From Ignavibacteriales bacterium (lineage in GTDB: Bacteria; Bacteroidota; Ignavibacteria; Ignavibacteriales; Ignavibacteriaceae), in NCBI GenBank assembly GCA_016707585.1, contig JADJHL010000008.1:894423-958422 (forward strand): DNA of 64,000 nucleotides, read 5' to 3'. Position 1 is the stretch's first letter, and the number at the start of each line of letters is the position of its first letter. The position numbers and the translations under genes are program-made. The notes beneath the pieces were generated by a model. That model searched no databases, had not been told where the DNA came from, and saw only the letters and a program-made list of their open reading frames with translations. Shown one piece after another: positions 26,412 through 36,110 of the stretch.

Positions 26412-28342
26412 TGATAGGTAGAAAAATTCAAAATTATAAAGTGCTATCACTTCTTGGTGAAGGAGGGATGGGTACAGTTTATAAAGTATTAGATACACAA
26501 CTTGAAAGGTTTGCTGCGCTTAAAATTATTAATCTAAACTCTCTTCACAATTCATCTTTTGCTGAAAGGTTTAAGCGAGAAGCTAGAAACCAGGCAAAGC
26601 TTTCACATCCAAATATTGTCTCCGTTTATGGATTTGTTCAAGAAAAAGATATTCTAGGCATTGCTATGGAGTATGTTGAAGGCGATACGATTGAGAGCAT
26701 TATAAAAAATCGAGGCAGAATAGAAATTAGTTACGCAGTTGAATTGATGGAACAGATTCTTAATGGTATTGAATCAGCACACAACCAGGGTTTTATTCAT
26801 CGTGATTTGAAACCATCAAATATTATTCTTGATCTAAATGGTAATCCAAAAATTATGGATTTTGGAATTTCAAAATCGATTGATGAACTAAAGACAATTA
26901 CACAGCATAACGCAAGACCTGGAACCCTTCTTTATATGAGTCCTGAGCAACTTGGTGGCAATACAATAACAATTAAAAGCGATCTTTACGCACTTGGAAT
27001 AACTTTTTATGAAATGCTAACGGGCTTTCATCCATATAATGCAACAACAATTTATGAGATTATTGATTCGCATGTAAATCAAATCCCTGAAAGAATTTCA
27101 TCAAAGATTGATTCTATTCCAATTCTTACTGATGAAATTATTTTATCTGCAATGAATAAATCTAATTACAGCAATTTTAATACAGCCAAAGATTTTCGCA
27201 TGGCTTTAGATGGATTAAAGAAAATTCAATCAAACAATCCATCAGAATATTTTGTTGAAAACATAATCCAGCCAGAAGATGAAACAATAAAGCTTATTAA
27301 ACCAACAAAAAATTTTACAAGAATTAGTAATATTTTATTATTAATCCTTTTTTTAGGATTGGGGATTATTGTTTTTAATGTTGTAAAATCTATTCTTTCA
27401 GAAAATAAAGATAAAACTGATACTGAAGCTTTATCATACACGCAGGATTATTCTAAAAACCCTAATTATTCCAATTCTACAAATTGGATAATTAATAAAG
27501 TGCCAACTTCTAATAATCTTAAATCAATTTGTTTTATAGATGATTATAACGGATATATAGTTGGAGATTCTGGGACTGTTTTACAAACAAATGATGGAGG
27601 AATAAATTGGAAAAAGAATTCCGTAACATTTAGTAATAATTTTAATTCTGCTATATACAATGATGAAAGAATATTTATAGTTGGTTCATCTGGCTTTGTT
27701 GGATATATAACTACAAACTCCAAACAATTAAATAAAATTGATGTTCCGACAACTGAATCATTATTTAAAATTTATTTTGTAAATAACAATACCGGATTTA
27801 TTGTTGGAAGTAATGGAATCATTTTAAAAACAGATGATGGTGGGTTGACCTGGAATAAAAAACCAAATAATATATCAGAAAATTTGTTCAGTATTACTTT
27901 TGCTGATAAGAAAAATGGAATAATAGCAGGCTGGAACAGCACGATTTTAAAAACAAGTGATGAGGGTAATTCCTGGTATCAAAACAAAGTTAATTTTAGC
28001 ACTTATCTAAAAGATATTTTATTTGTAAACGAGTTTTTAGGATTTATAGTTGGAGGTGAAGGTTTAATTCTTCGCACTGAAAACGGAGGTGATGATTGGG
28101 ATGAAGTCACAATCGATTCTGAATCTGGGCTTTATAAAATTAGTTTTGATACAAATGGTGAAGGAATAATTCTTTCTAATAGCGGTGAGATTTTTATTTC
28201 TAACGATGCCGGCAAAAACTGGAAAAAAAGTTTTATTGGTGAACCCATTATTCTTAATGATGTGCAAAAGTTAAATTCAGGCAATTTTATTGCTGTTGGC
28301 AATAATGGAAACATTGTTCAAAGCCGAATCAATTCTAAATGA
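26411..28342 (+). CDS. Membrane Ser/Thr protein kinase (PknB-like) with external YCF48 propeller
   Basis: This 643-residue receptor-like kinase has a cytoplasmic Hanks-type domain at residues 1-275: GEGGMGTVYKVLD, Lys38 in AALKII, HRDLKPSN (Asp132 catalytic), Asp150-Phe-Gly, and GTLLYMSPEQL. A single membrane helix follows at about 304-325 (ISNILLLILFLGLGIIVFNVV). The rest, about residues 350-640, is a set of YCF48-type propeller repeats ('YFVNNNTGFIVGSNGIILKTDDGG') that would face the periplasm. The design suggests an external signal sensed by the propeller. It is coupled to the PP2C gene upstream and overlaps the peptidase gene downstream by four bases. All catalytic residues are intact. 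Confidence 0.93.
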   Translation: MIGRKIQNYKVLSLLGEGGMGTVYKVLDTQLERFAALKIINLNSLHNSSFAERFKREARNQAKLSHPNIVSVYGFVQEKDILGIAMEYVEGDTIESIIKNRGRIEISYAVELMEQILNGIESAHNQGFIHRDLKPSNIILDLNGNPKIMDFGISKSIDELKTITQHNARPGTLLYMSPEQLGGNTITIKSDLYALGITFYEMLTGFHPYNATTIYEIIDSHVNQIPERISSKIDSIPILTDEIILSAMNKSNYSNFNTAKDFRMALDGLKKIQSNNPSEYFVENIIQPEDETIKLIKPTKNFTRISNILLLILFLGLGIIVFNVVKSILSENKDKTDTEALSYTQDYSKNPNYSNSTNWIINKVPTSNNLKSICFIDDYNGYIVGDSGTVLQTNDGGINWKKNSVTFSNNFNSAIYNDERIFIVGSSGFVGYITTNSKQLNKIDVPTTESLFKIYFVNNNTGFIVGSNGIILKTDDGGLTWNKKPNNISENLFSITFADKKNGIIAGWNSTILKTSDEGNSWYQNKVNFSTYLKDILFVNEFLGFIVGGEGLILRTENGGDDWDEVTIDSESGLYKISFDTNGEGIILSNSGEIFISNDAGKNWKKSFIGEPIILNDVQKLNSGNFIAVGNNGNIVQSRINSK

Positions 28343-30540
28343 AAAAGAATTTTATTCTAAATGTTTTCAGATTTCGTAGTGGTATTGTTTTATATTCATT
28401 TTTGCTTGCTTTATTAAATCTGCTTCTCATTCAATTACCACTAACAGGAACCTTTGGATACGAATTTGCCGCAATTAATGGATTTCTTTTAACAATTATT
28501 TCAGGCTTTTTTACTTTAAAATCAATTTCAAAAGCTGATTATAAATTATCAATCCTTGCACTAAATCTGTTAATCATTTTAGTTGTACCTTTGGTTATTA
28601 TAATTGTTTATTCAATATTTACTATGTTCTGTTCCTTTTGTGATGGCTTAGGGTTTTATGTTTTAATTGTTGCAACTTCAACATTATTTGGAAGCGCAAT
28701 TTCATTTGTTGTAGATTTTGTTTTAAATCGATTTAAGAAAACTATTTTTTTAATTATTATTTTCTTAGTTGCTTTAATTCCAGTATTAGAAATTTATTTT
28801 CTTCCACAGGTTTACTTTTACTCACCATTAATTGGATTCTTTCCAGGAAACATTTATGATGAAGGATTAAGTCCTGATTTAAAGTTATTATCACATCAAG
28901 CGGTTGTTTCTCTCTTTTCTGGTTTGATGATTTTCTTAGTAATTAAATACCGAAGATATTTTAATAGTAAAAAAATACTTCTTATTACTTTAATCTTTTG
29001 CCTATCTGTAGCATTTCAATATAGTTCATCATGGTTTGGATTCTCTACAACTTATTCAAGTTTGGAAAACGATTTGAATAAAGAAATATCTTCAGACCAA
29101 ATTATTTTACACTATGATAAACTAAACGAAATGGAATCAGAATTTTTAAAGCTTTGCGCTTATTATTATTATTCTGAATTAGAAAATGTGCTACAAGTAA
29201 AACCATCTAAACAAATACATATTTATATATTCAATAGTAGGGAACAAAAGAAAGTGCTGTTTGGTGCTGGCAATGCTGATGTAGCAAAACCCTGGCAGTA
29301 TGCAATTTACATTAGTGCAGATTCCTGGGAACATACATTAAAACACGAGTTAGTTCACATCTTTTCTGCAGAATTTGGTACTGGTCCATTTAAACTTGCA
29401 GCTGGTTTTAATCCAGCCTTGATAGAAGGACTTGCTGAAGCTATTGAAGGCACTACAGATGAATACGCGCTTAAAGATTTTACAGCATTAGCATTTAATA
29501 ACATACGCAGAATTGATCTTAATTCGTTGTTTACAGGATTAAATTTTTTCAAGTCAAATTCATCGCTTTCATATTCTTATAGTGGAGCTTTTATTCAATA
29601 TCTCATTAAAAAATTTGAAATAGTAAAAGTAAAACAATTTTACTCTAATAATGATTTTGAAAAAACTTTTAATGCTAATTTAACTTCTGAAATAAAACTG
29701 TTTGAAAATGAATTACATAACAATACTATACTTAATGATTACACGATGGCTGATTATTATTTTGGAAGGCTCTCTATTTTACAAAAAGTTTGCCCTCGAT
29801 TTATCTCAGATCGACTTAATGTTGCTTATATATATTTGAATGAAAAAAAATATGATGAAGCAGAAAAACTTTTTAAAGAGATAAATCAAAAGACAACTAA
29901 TTATTCTGCTAGTGTTGGATTAGCTGAAATTTATGTTGAGAAAAATAATTATAAAGCTGCAATTAAACTTTTAAGCAACGATTTTAACAAGTTTAAAAAC
30001 ACACCATATTCTTATTTTCTCACAATTAAAATGTGTGACCTTTATATTTTAAGTGATGAAATTGAGATTGCATTGTTTGATTATAACTACATAATTAAGA
30101 ACAATCCGCATAAAGATCTTGTTAGGCTTGCAAAGCTTAGGAAAGATTTATTTAAAAATAATTTGATAAAACAATATTTAACAGGTAATGATTCAGTAAA
30201 GTTTAATTGTGTTAAACAATTAAATGATTCAACTTATAATTATAACTCAATTCCTATTTTGATTAACCTTTTTCAATCCCAAAATGTTAATTACAATAAT
30301 TCGTTGAGTGTATTTAATAAAACATTTATTGTTGATAATTTAGAAAGCAGTTATGCAGCTTTTAGACTTTCTAAGTATATGCTGGCTAACTTTGATTTTG
30401 TAAATGGAAGAAAATACGCTGCACTTAGTTTAAGATATAAAGAAGAAAATCCTTTTTACCTAGTGATGAAAGAAAATTATGAGATGGCTAACTCTTTTTT
30501 TATCAACAATAAAAAAATAAGTTCTAGAAATATTAACTGA
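28339..30540 (+). CDS. Polytopic membrane protein with HExxH gluzincin-like peptidase domain and TPR-like tail
   Basis: This 733-residue protein has about six membrane helices in residues 12-240, then a soluble domain with a zinc-peptidase signature: His336-Glu-Leu-Val-His340 (TLKHELVHIFSAEFG) and a candidate third ligand Glu363 in NPALIEGLAEAIEG, 23 residues on. The C-terminal 250 residues are helical repeats of TPR type (DEAEKLFKEINQK, YKAAIKLLSND). The start overlaps the kinase stop by four bases (ATGA), so it belongs to the phosphatase-kinase operon. It may be the output or a regulator of that system; the substrate is unknown and I know no named family with this full architecture. Confidence 0.75.
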   Translation: MKKNFILNVFRFRSGIVLYSFLLALLNLLLIQLPLTGTFGYEFAAINGFLLTIISGFFTLKSISKADYKLSILALNLLIILVVPLVIIIVYSIFTMFCSFCDGLGFYVLIVATSTLFGSAISFVVDFVLNRFKKTIFLIIIFLVALIPVLEIYFLPQVYFYSPLIGFFPGNIYDEGLSPDLKLLSHQAVVSLFSGLMIFLVIKYRRYFNSKKILLITLIFCLSVAFQYSSSWFGFSTTYSSLENDLNKEISSDQIILHYDKLNEMESEFLKLCAYYYYSELENVLQVKPSKQIHIYIFNSREQKKVLFGAGNADVAKPWQYAIYISADSWEHTLKHELVHIFSAEFGTGPFKLAAGFNPALIEGLAEAIEGTTDEYALKDFTALAFNNIRRIDLNSLFTGLNFFKSNSSLSYSYSGAFIQYLIKKFEIVKVKQFYSNNDFEKTFNANLTSEIKLFENELHNNTILNDYTMADYYFGRLSILQKVCPRFISDRLNVAYIYLNEKKYDEAEKLFKEINQKTTNYSASVGLAEIYVEKNNYKAAIKLLSNDFNKFKNTPYSYFLTIKMCDLYILSDEIEIALFDYNYIIKNNPHKDLVRLAKLRKDLFKNNLIKQYLTGNDSVKFNCVKQLNDSTYNYNSIPILINLFQSQNVNYNNSLSVFNKTFIVDNLESSYAAFRLSKYMLANFDFVNGRKYAALSLRYKEENPFYLVMKENYEMANSFFINNKKISSRNIN

Positions 30541-30561
30541 GTTAAGTATAAAAAAATAATA

Positions 30562-31983
30562 ATGAGTTTAAGAAATAAAATATTATTTACAGATAAAATA
30601 TCTAACATAAGAGTCATCAAAGCTATCACTCAGGTTGCGGATTCCGAAAATTTAAAAGTATTTGCTGTAGGCGGATTTGTGCGGGATTTAATTCTTGGCA
30701 GAGAGAAAAACGATCTTGATGTTCTGGTGATTGGTAGTGGCGTTGATTTTGCTCAATCTGTAGCTGAAAAACTGGGAATCACTAATGTAAACTACTTTAA
30801 GAATTTTGGTACAGCCCATTTCGATTACGATAATATGAACATAGAATTTGTTGGAGCTCGAAAAGAATCTTATGATAGAAACACACGCAAACCAATTGTT
30901 GAAGATGGAACATTTGAAGATGATATTACCAGGCGTGATTTTACAATCAATACTCTGGCTATATCATTAAACAAAAGTGATTTTGGAAAACTAATTGATA
31001 ATTGTAGTGGGTTTACTGATATCGAAAACAAGCTTATTAAAACTCCACTTGATCCATTTAAAACATTTGATGATGATCCATTGAGAATAATGCGAGCTTT
31101 TCGTTTTGCTTCTCAACTACATTTTAATGTTGATGAAAGCATTATGATTGCTGCTAAAGAAATGCGATCAAGACTTTCTATTGTTTCCCAGGAAAGAATT
31201 ACAGATGAGTTTTTAAAAATACTTTCTTCCCCAAAACCTTCAATCGGATTGCAACTACTTTTTGATTCGGGAGTTTTAGAAAATGTATTTCCAGAAATAT
31301 CAATAATGGCTGGTGTCGATCAACGAAAAGATTATCATCATAAAGATGTTTTTCTACATACTCTTCAAGTTGTTGATAACATTTGTAGTGAAACCAATAA
31401 TGTCTGGTTACGATTTGCAGCTCTTGTTCATGATATTGCAAAACCACCTACGAAAAAATTTGTTGAAGGAATCGGATGGACTTTTCATGGTCACGAAGAT
31501 CTTGGTGCGAGAATGATGAAGAAAATATTTCATCGAATGAAATTACCTTTACATCAACTTGAATATATACAAAAGCTTGTACGATTACATTTAAGACCAA
31601 TTGCTCTGGCAAAAGAAGAAGTTACAGATTCAGCGATTAGAAGATTTGTTGTAGATGCCGGAGAAGATCTTGAAGAACTAATTATTTTGTGTCGTGCGGA
31701 TATTACAAGTAAAAATCCAATTAAAGTTGAAAAGTATCTTGGCAATTATGAACGAGTTATGCAAAAAGTTCGTGATGTAAAAGAAAGAGATCAATTACGT
31801 GCGTTTCAATCTCCGGTTAGGGGAGAGGAAATTATGCAGATTTGTAATCTTAAACCATCAAAAAAAGTTGGCGAAATTAAAACTGCAATAGAAGAAGCAA
31901 TTCTTGATGGAAAAATTGGCAATAATTATGATGAAGCTTATAAATATTTAATGATCATTAAAGACCAGTTTTTGGAAAACTGA
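30562..31983 (+). CDS. cca: CCA tRNA nucleotidyltransferase / poly(A) polymerase family protein with HD domain
   Basis: This 473-residue class II nucleotidyltransferase has the active site GGFVRDLILGREKNDLDVLV with Asp51 and Asp53, the RRDFTINTLAI motif near residue 135, and DPLRIMRAFRFA near 175. An HD phosphohydrolase domain follows near 250-330 (HHKDVFLHTLQVVDN, LVHDIAKPPTK). The tRNA genes in this window lack encoded CCA, consistent with a need for the CCA-adding activity, but poly(A) polymerase or partial CC/A-adding activity cannot be excluded from sequence. It starts 21 bases after the membrane peptidase gene. Confidence 0.9.
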   Translation: MSLRNKILFTDKISNIRVIKAITQVADSENLKVFAVGGFVRDLILGREKNDLDVLVIGSGVDFAQSVAEKLGITNVNYFKNFGTAHFDYDNMNIEFVGARKESYDRNTRKPIVEDGTFEDDITRRDFTINTLAISLNKSDFGKLIDNCSGFTDIENKLIKTPLDPFKTFDDDPLRIMRAFRFASQLHFNVDESIMIAAKEMRSRLSIVSQERITDEFLKILSSPKPSIGLQLLFDSGVLENVFPEISIMAGVDQRKDYHHKDVFLHTLQVVDNICSETNNVWLRFAALVHDIAKPPTKKFVEGIGWTFHGHEDLGARMMKKIFHRMKLPLHQLEYIQKLVRLHLRPIALAKEEVTDSAIRRFVVDAGEDLEELIILCRADITSKNPIKVEKYLGNYERVMQKVRDVKERDQLRAFQSPVRGEEIMQICNLKPSKKVGEIKTAIEEAILDGKIGNNYDEAYKYLMIIKDQFLEN

Positions 31984-31993
31984 TCTTTACATT

Positions 31994-32404
31994 CTAAAAA
32001 TTATAATTCAATCCTACAAAATATCTTTTATCATCATTTCTGATAATATCTTTTTGCATCCCAATAGAAATGTTAATTGGAATTTGTGATTGATATTTTA
32101 AAATCTGATCACTTAAAGTTAATTGCTTTTCTAAAAACTCATCATTTAAGATAACTGCTGTAGTATCATCTTTTGGTTTTTCCTTTTTATCTTTTAACAG
32201 AGCATAAATTACAATACCAACAACAACTGCACCTCCAACTACGTAAAGCATTGTGTTATCATTACTTTCTGCTACATTAGAATTATTACTTCCACCTCCG
32301 CCAATATCTTCATTGATTTTGAAAAGCTGTTGTGAATATGAAATATTTGAAGTAATCGAAATCATTATTAAGATTATAATAATATAAATTGATTTGATTT
32401 TCAT
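31994..32404 (-). CDS. Small exported or membrane protein of unknown function
   Basis: From ATG 32404 (MKIKSIYIII), preceded by AAGGGA, the protein has 136 residues: a signal peptide ending near SYSQ, a Gly/Ser/Asn-rich stretch (GGGGSNNSN), one membrane helix near residues 50-70 (MLYVVGGAVVVGIVIYALL), a Lys-rich patch and a tail ending in YFVGLNYNF. The terminal Phe resembles an outer-membrane strand, but there is room for few strands only. It converges with cca. I recognise no family. Confidence 0.65.
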   Translation of the reverse strand: MKIKSIYIIIILIMISITSNISYSQQLFKINEDIGGGGSNNSNVAESNDNTMLYVVGGAVVVGIVIYALLKDKKEKPKDDTTAVILNDEFLEKQLTLSDQILKYQSQIPINISIGMQKDIIRNDDKRYFVGLNYNF

Positions 32405-32679
32405 AATGTTAATTCCCTTAAAGATTTTATACAAAGAAAAGATAACTCAATTCTTTTTTCTTTACAACCTAAATTTATGACGTTGTTTTGAGCAGAAACA
32501 TTCTTACAATTATGACTTTGATCACTACCGCAGATGTAATTATTTAACCATTTATAAATTATATACACTTATTGTATCTGTTTGCACTATTTTAGTGGTA
32601 GTTAAAATTATCAGACAAATTATATTTTTAAATGCCCTTTTGATTTTAGTTTGAACTATCAACCACAACGGAGTAGCAA

Positions 32680-33984
32680 ATGAAATTTTTCTTAGCATTA
32701 GTTTTATTCATTGTAATAACCAATCCTGTGTTTTCTCAGGATCAATTATCGCTTGATGAAGCAATTAAAATTGCTCTTCAAAAAAATAGCGGATTGATCA
32801 GCCAGGAAAATGAGTTATCAAGAAGTGAATCCGCTCTTGATGCAGCTTATGGCAATTTTTTACCTGATCTTGGCGCCTATGGCAGCTGGGATTGGCTTAA
32901 AGTAAAGCCTGCAATAAATTCTGGCGAATCAAGAACTTATTCAGTTGGTGCAAGCTCAAACATAGTTTTGTTTGATGGACTTTCTAACTATGCAAATCTT
33001 TCCAGAAGTAAAAATTCTGTTGAAGCTATTAAACTTGCAATTGAACAGAAGAAACAGGAAGTAGTTTTCCAAACAATAAATTTATATTACACAATTGTTG
33101 AAGCTGATCAATTGCTTAAAGTTAGAGAAGAAGATGTAAAGCAGCAGCAAAAAAATCTTGAAACTATTGAGGAAAGAAATAGACTCGGATCAGTTACCAA
33201 AGCTGATGTTTATCAACAACAAGTTCAATCGGGCAATGCTGAACTTCAGGTTATTCAACAAAAAAACATTTTAGAAACCGCAAAAAGTAATTTGCTATTT
33301 TATCTAGGTTTAGATGTACTTAAAGATTATAAGTATTCTGATGTTTTGACTCAAAAAGAATTAGGTATTCTTGATACCGATATAAATACAGATTATAATC
33401 AATTAAACGAATTAGTAAAAAAAGCATTAGAAAATAGAAAAGATTATCTAGCTCAAAAACTAACTCTTGATTCATATTACGATAACCTAACAATGGCACA
33501 ATCCGGACATCTACCAAGACTAACCGGAAATCTTGGTTATGGAACTTCAGCAAATGTTCCTGGTGATCTTTTTGATGCGCATACTTATTCTGCTGGATTA
33601 ACTTTAAGTATTCCAATATTTTCCGGATTCCAGACTCAAAGTGCGATACAGAGTGCAGAAGTTGACGCAATGAACTACGAGTTGCAAGTAAAAGATAGTG
33701 AACGATTGATTAAGCAAAATATTCAAAAATCTTTTCTTGATCTTGAAGCAGCAAAAAAAGGTTTACTTGTTACTGAAAAAAATGTAAAAGCTGCTGAAGA
33801 AAACTTAAAGATCGAGCAAGAAAAATATAACCTTGGCGCTGGTAAGCTACTTGATGTTTTAATTGCCAACACAACTTATCAGAATGCTAAAACAAATTAT
33901 ATAAATGCACAGTTTTATTATATAAGATTAAGTGAAGAATTAAAGTATAATCTTGGTGTTTTAGATTATACTCAGTACCAATAA
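32680..33984 (+). CDS. TolC-family outer-membrane efflux protein
   Basis: This 434-residue exported protein has a signal peptide (MKFFLALVLFIVITNPVFS) and the duplicated helical-barrel pattern of TolC: LSLDEAIKIALQKNSGL near residue 23, coiled-coil stretches at about 130-210 and 330-410, and SIPIFSGFQTQSAIQ near 310. It should form the outer-membrane duct for the exporter encoded next. It starts a six-gene run with small gaps, preceded by a 275-base region that should hold the promoter. Substrate unknown. Confidence 0.92.
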   Translation: MKFFLALVLFIVITNPVFSQDQLSLDEAIKIALQKNSGLISQENELSRSESALDAAYGNFLPDLGAYGSWDWLKVKPAINSGESRTYSVGASSNIVLFDGLSNYANLSRSKNSVEAIKLAIEQKKQEVVFQTINLYYTIVEADQLLKVREEDVKQQQKNLETIEERNRLGSVTKADVYQQQVQSGNAELQVIQQKNILETAKSNLLFYLGLDVLKDYKYSDVLTQKELGILDTDINTDYNQLNELVKKALENRKDYLAQKLTLDSYYDNLTMAQSGHLPRLTGNLGYGTSANVPGDLFDAHTYSAGLTLSIPIFSGFQTQSAIQSAEVDAMNYELQVKDSERLIKQNIQKSFLDLEAAKKGLLVTEKNVKAAEENLKIEQEKYNLGAGKLLDVLIANTTYQNAKTNYINAQFYYIRLSEELKYNLGVLDYTQYQ

Positions 33985-34010
33985 ATTTTTATCATAGGAG
34001 AAAATCTCAA

Positions 34011-35312
34011 ATGGCTAATGGAAAAAAGCAAAAATCAAAAAAGAAATTATTCATCTTTGGCGGAATAGGTCTTTTGATAATTGCAGTAATTGTTATCGGG
34101 TTTATCGGTAGCAATAAAGAAGAAATAATTTCTGTTCAAACTGAAAAGGTTGAAAAGAGAACGATCACACAAACTGTTGCAGCTACTGGTAAAATAAATC
34201 CAGAGTTTAAAGTTGTAATAACTCCAGAAGTAACTGGTGAGATTGTGGAACTGCCAGTTAAAGAAGGTGATGCTGTTAAAAAAGGACAACTACTTATCAG
34301 AATAAAAGGTGATCAATATCAGGCTCAGAAACAAAGATTAGAAGCAAATCTTCAATCGGCTGAAGCAAGTTTAAAGATGAGAAAAGCTGAACTTGAAAAA
34401 GTTGAACTTGATTACAATCGTGTAAAAGAAATGCACACAAAAGGATTAGTGAGCGATTCTGAACTTGAATCAGCTAAGTCAAACTATTTAACAACAGTGG
34501 CTTCATACGAAGGCGCTGAAGCAAACGTATTGCAAAGTAAAGCTGGATTAAGAGAAACTCTTGAAACACTTTACAAAACAACGATTGTTTCCCCGATGGA
34601 TGGAATTGTGACCAATTTAAATGTAGAACTTGGCGAAAGAGTTCTTGGAAGCGGTTACAGTATGGGTACTGATATTATGACAATTTCTGATTTAAGAAAT
34701 ATAGAAGCAGTTGTGGAGGTTGATGAAAATGATGTTGTACTTGTTTCTCTTGGTGATACAGCTACAGTTCAGGTTGATGCCTTTAAAGATCAGGAATTTA
34801 AAGGAATTGTTTCTGAAATTGGAAACAGTGCTAACACTACTGGTTTGGGGACACAAAATGAAGTTGTAAACTTTGAAGTAAAGATAAAACTTATTGATCC
34901 AAAAAATACTTTAAGACCTGGAATGAGTTGTACTTCAGATATTCAAACTGAAACAGTAGGTAATGTTTTAAGTGTACCGATACAAAGTGTAACTACAAGA
35001 GAAGGCGGTAATATGGAAGGTGAACAAATGAGTGATGAGGGTGGCGATGGAGAAGATTTTCAAGAAGTAAAAGAAGTGAAGAAAGAAAAAATCTCTAAAA
35101 CTAATGAAGTTGTATTCCTGATTAAAAATGGAAAAGCAAAAATGGTTGAAGTTGAAACAGGACTTAGTGATGATAATTATATTTCCATACTAAAAGGATT
35201 AGAAGGTGGAGAAGAAGTTGTTTCAGGTAGTTACAAAGCAATTTCTAGAGAATTGAATGATGGTTTGCAAGTTAGAGTGGATGATAAAAAATCTAACATT
35301 ACAAAAAAATAA
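34011..35312 (+). CDS. MacA/HlyD-type periplasmic adaptor protein
   Basis: This 433-residue membrane-fusion protein has an N-terminal membrane anchor (KLFIFGGIGLLIIAVIVIGFIG), a lipoyl-like half-motif (PVKEGDAVKKGQLLIRI), a long coiled-coil hairpin at about 95-175, and the second lipoyl half (TTIVSPMDGIVTNLNVELGE) near 185-205, followed by beta-barrel and membrane-proximal domains. A Gly/Glu-rich insertion (GGNMEGEQMSDEGGDGEDF) sits near residue 330. It links the ABC subunits to the TolC partner just upstream. Confidence 0.93.
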   Translation: MANGKKQKSKKKLFIFGGIGLLIIAVIVIGFIGSNKEEIISVQTEKVEKRTITQTVAATGKINPEFKVVITPEVTGEIVELPVKEGDAVKKGQLLIRIKGDQYQAQKQRLEANLQSAEASLKMRKAELEKVELDYNRVKEMHTKGLVSDSELESAKSNYLTTVASYEGAEANVLQSKAGLRETLETLYKTTIVSPMDGIVTNLNVELGERVLGSGYSMGTDIMTISDLRNIEAVVEVDENDVVLVSLGDTATVQVDAFKDQEFKGIVSEIGNSANTTGLGTQNEVVNFEVKIKLIDPKNTLRPGMSCTSDIQTETVGNVLSVPIQSVTTREGGNMEGEQMSDEGGDGEDFQEVKEVKKEKISKTNEVVFLIKNGKAKMVEVETGLSDDNYISILKGLEGGEEVVSGSYKAISRELNDGLQVRVDDKKSNITKK

Positions 35313-35327
35313 ATTCGGTAAATATAA

Positions 35328-36047
35328 ATGAACATAATTAACATAGAACATATAGCAAAAGTTTATCAAGTTGGTTCAGAAGAAGTTCATGCTTTACGCG
35401 ATGTTACTTTAAAGATTAATCAAAATGAATACGTTGCTATTATGGGACCTTCCGGTTCAGGCAAATCTACTTTGATGAATATGCTTGGTTGCCTTGATAC
35501 TCCAACATCCGGAATTTACGATTTTAAAAATGTTAGCGTAAGTGAAATGACGGATAATGAACTTGCAAGGATCAGAAATAAGGAAATTGGATTTGTATTT
35601 CAAACATTCAATCTACTAGCTCGTTCTGATGCTGTTCATAATGTGGAACTGCCATTAATTTACGCAGGCGTTACTTCTTCAGAAAGAAAAGAAAGAGCCA
35701 GACAAGCCTTGATTGATGTTGGTCTTGGTGACCGTATGCACCATAAACCTAATGAACTTTCTGGTGGACAAAGACAAAGAGTTGCGATTGCCAGAGCATT
35801 GGTTACAAATCCAGCAATAATACTTGCTGATGAACCAACAGGTAATCTTGATTCTAAAACCGGCGAAGAAATTATGGCTTTGTTTCATGAAATTCATGAA
35901 AGAGGCAATACAATTATTCTTGTAACACACGAAGAATATATTGCAGAACATGCACTTAGAATAATACGCCTTAAAGATGGTTTAATAGAAAAAGATGAAA
36001 CTGTTGAGAAGAGATATATTCCTAAAGCTAAAGCATCATTTGTTTAG
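35328..36047 (+). CDS. ABC transporter ATP-binding protein (MacB/LolD type)
   Basis: This 239-residue ATPase has Walker A GPSGSGKST, Q-loop FVFQTFNLL, signature LSGGQRQRVAIARAL, Walker B ILADEPTG and the switch His in LVTHEE. The MNMLGCLDTPTSG sequence is typical of the MacB/LolD/FtsE group, which drives mechanotransmission rather than passage through the membrane. ATPase and permease are separate here, unlike E. coli MacB. It should power the three permeases that follow. Confidence 0.95.
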   Translation: MNIINIEHIAKVYQVGSEEVHALRDVTLKINQNEYVAIMGPSGSGKSTLMNMLGCLDTPTSGIYDFKNVSVSEMTDNELARIRNKEIGFVFQTFNLLARSDAVHNVELPLIYAGVTSSERKERARQALIDVGLGDRMHHKPNELSGGQRQRVAIARALVTNPAIILADEPTGNLDSKTGEEIMALFHEIHERGNTIILVTHEEYIAEHALRIIRLKDGLIEKDETVEKRYIPKAKASFV

Positions 36048-36063
36048 TCTGTTATTTATAATT

Positions 36064-36083
36064 GCTCAGAATAAATTCTGAGC
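36064..36083. repeat. Perfect short palindrome (GCTCAGAAT/ATTCTGAGC)
   Basis: Nine-base arms flank AA in the 63-base gap between the ATPase and first permease genes. It has no T-run and is probably a dispersed palindrome or an RNA hairpin inside the operon. Confidence 0.5.
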
Positions 36084-36110
36084 TACGAAATAAAAATTAT
36101 GAGTTAATTT

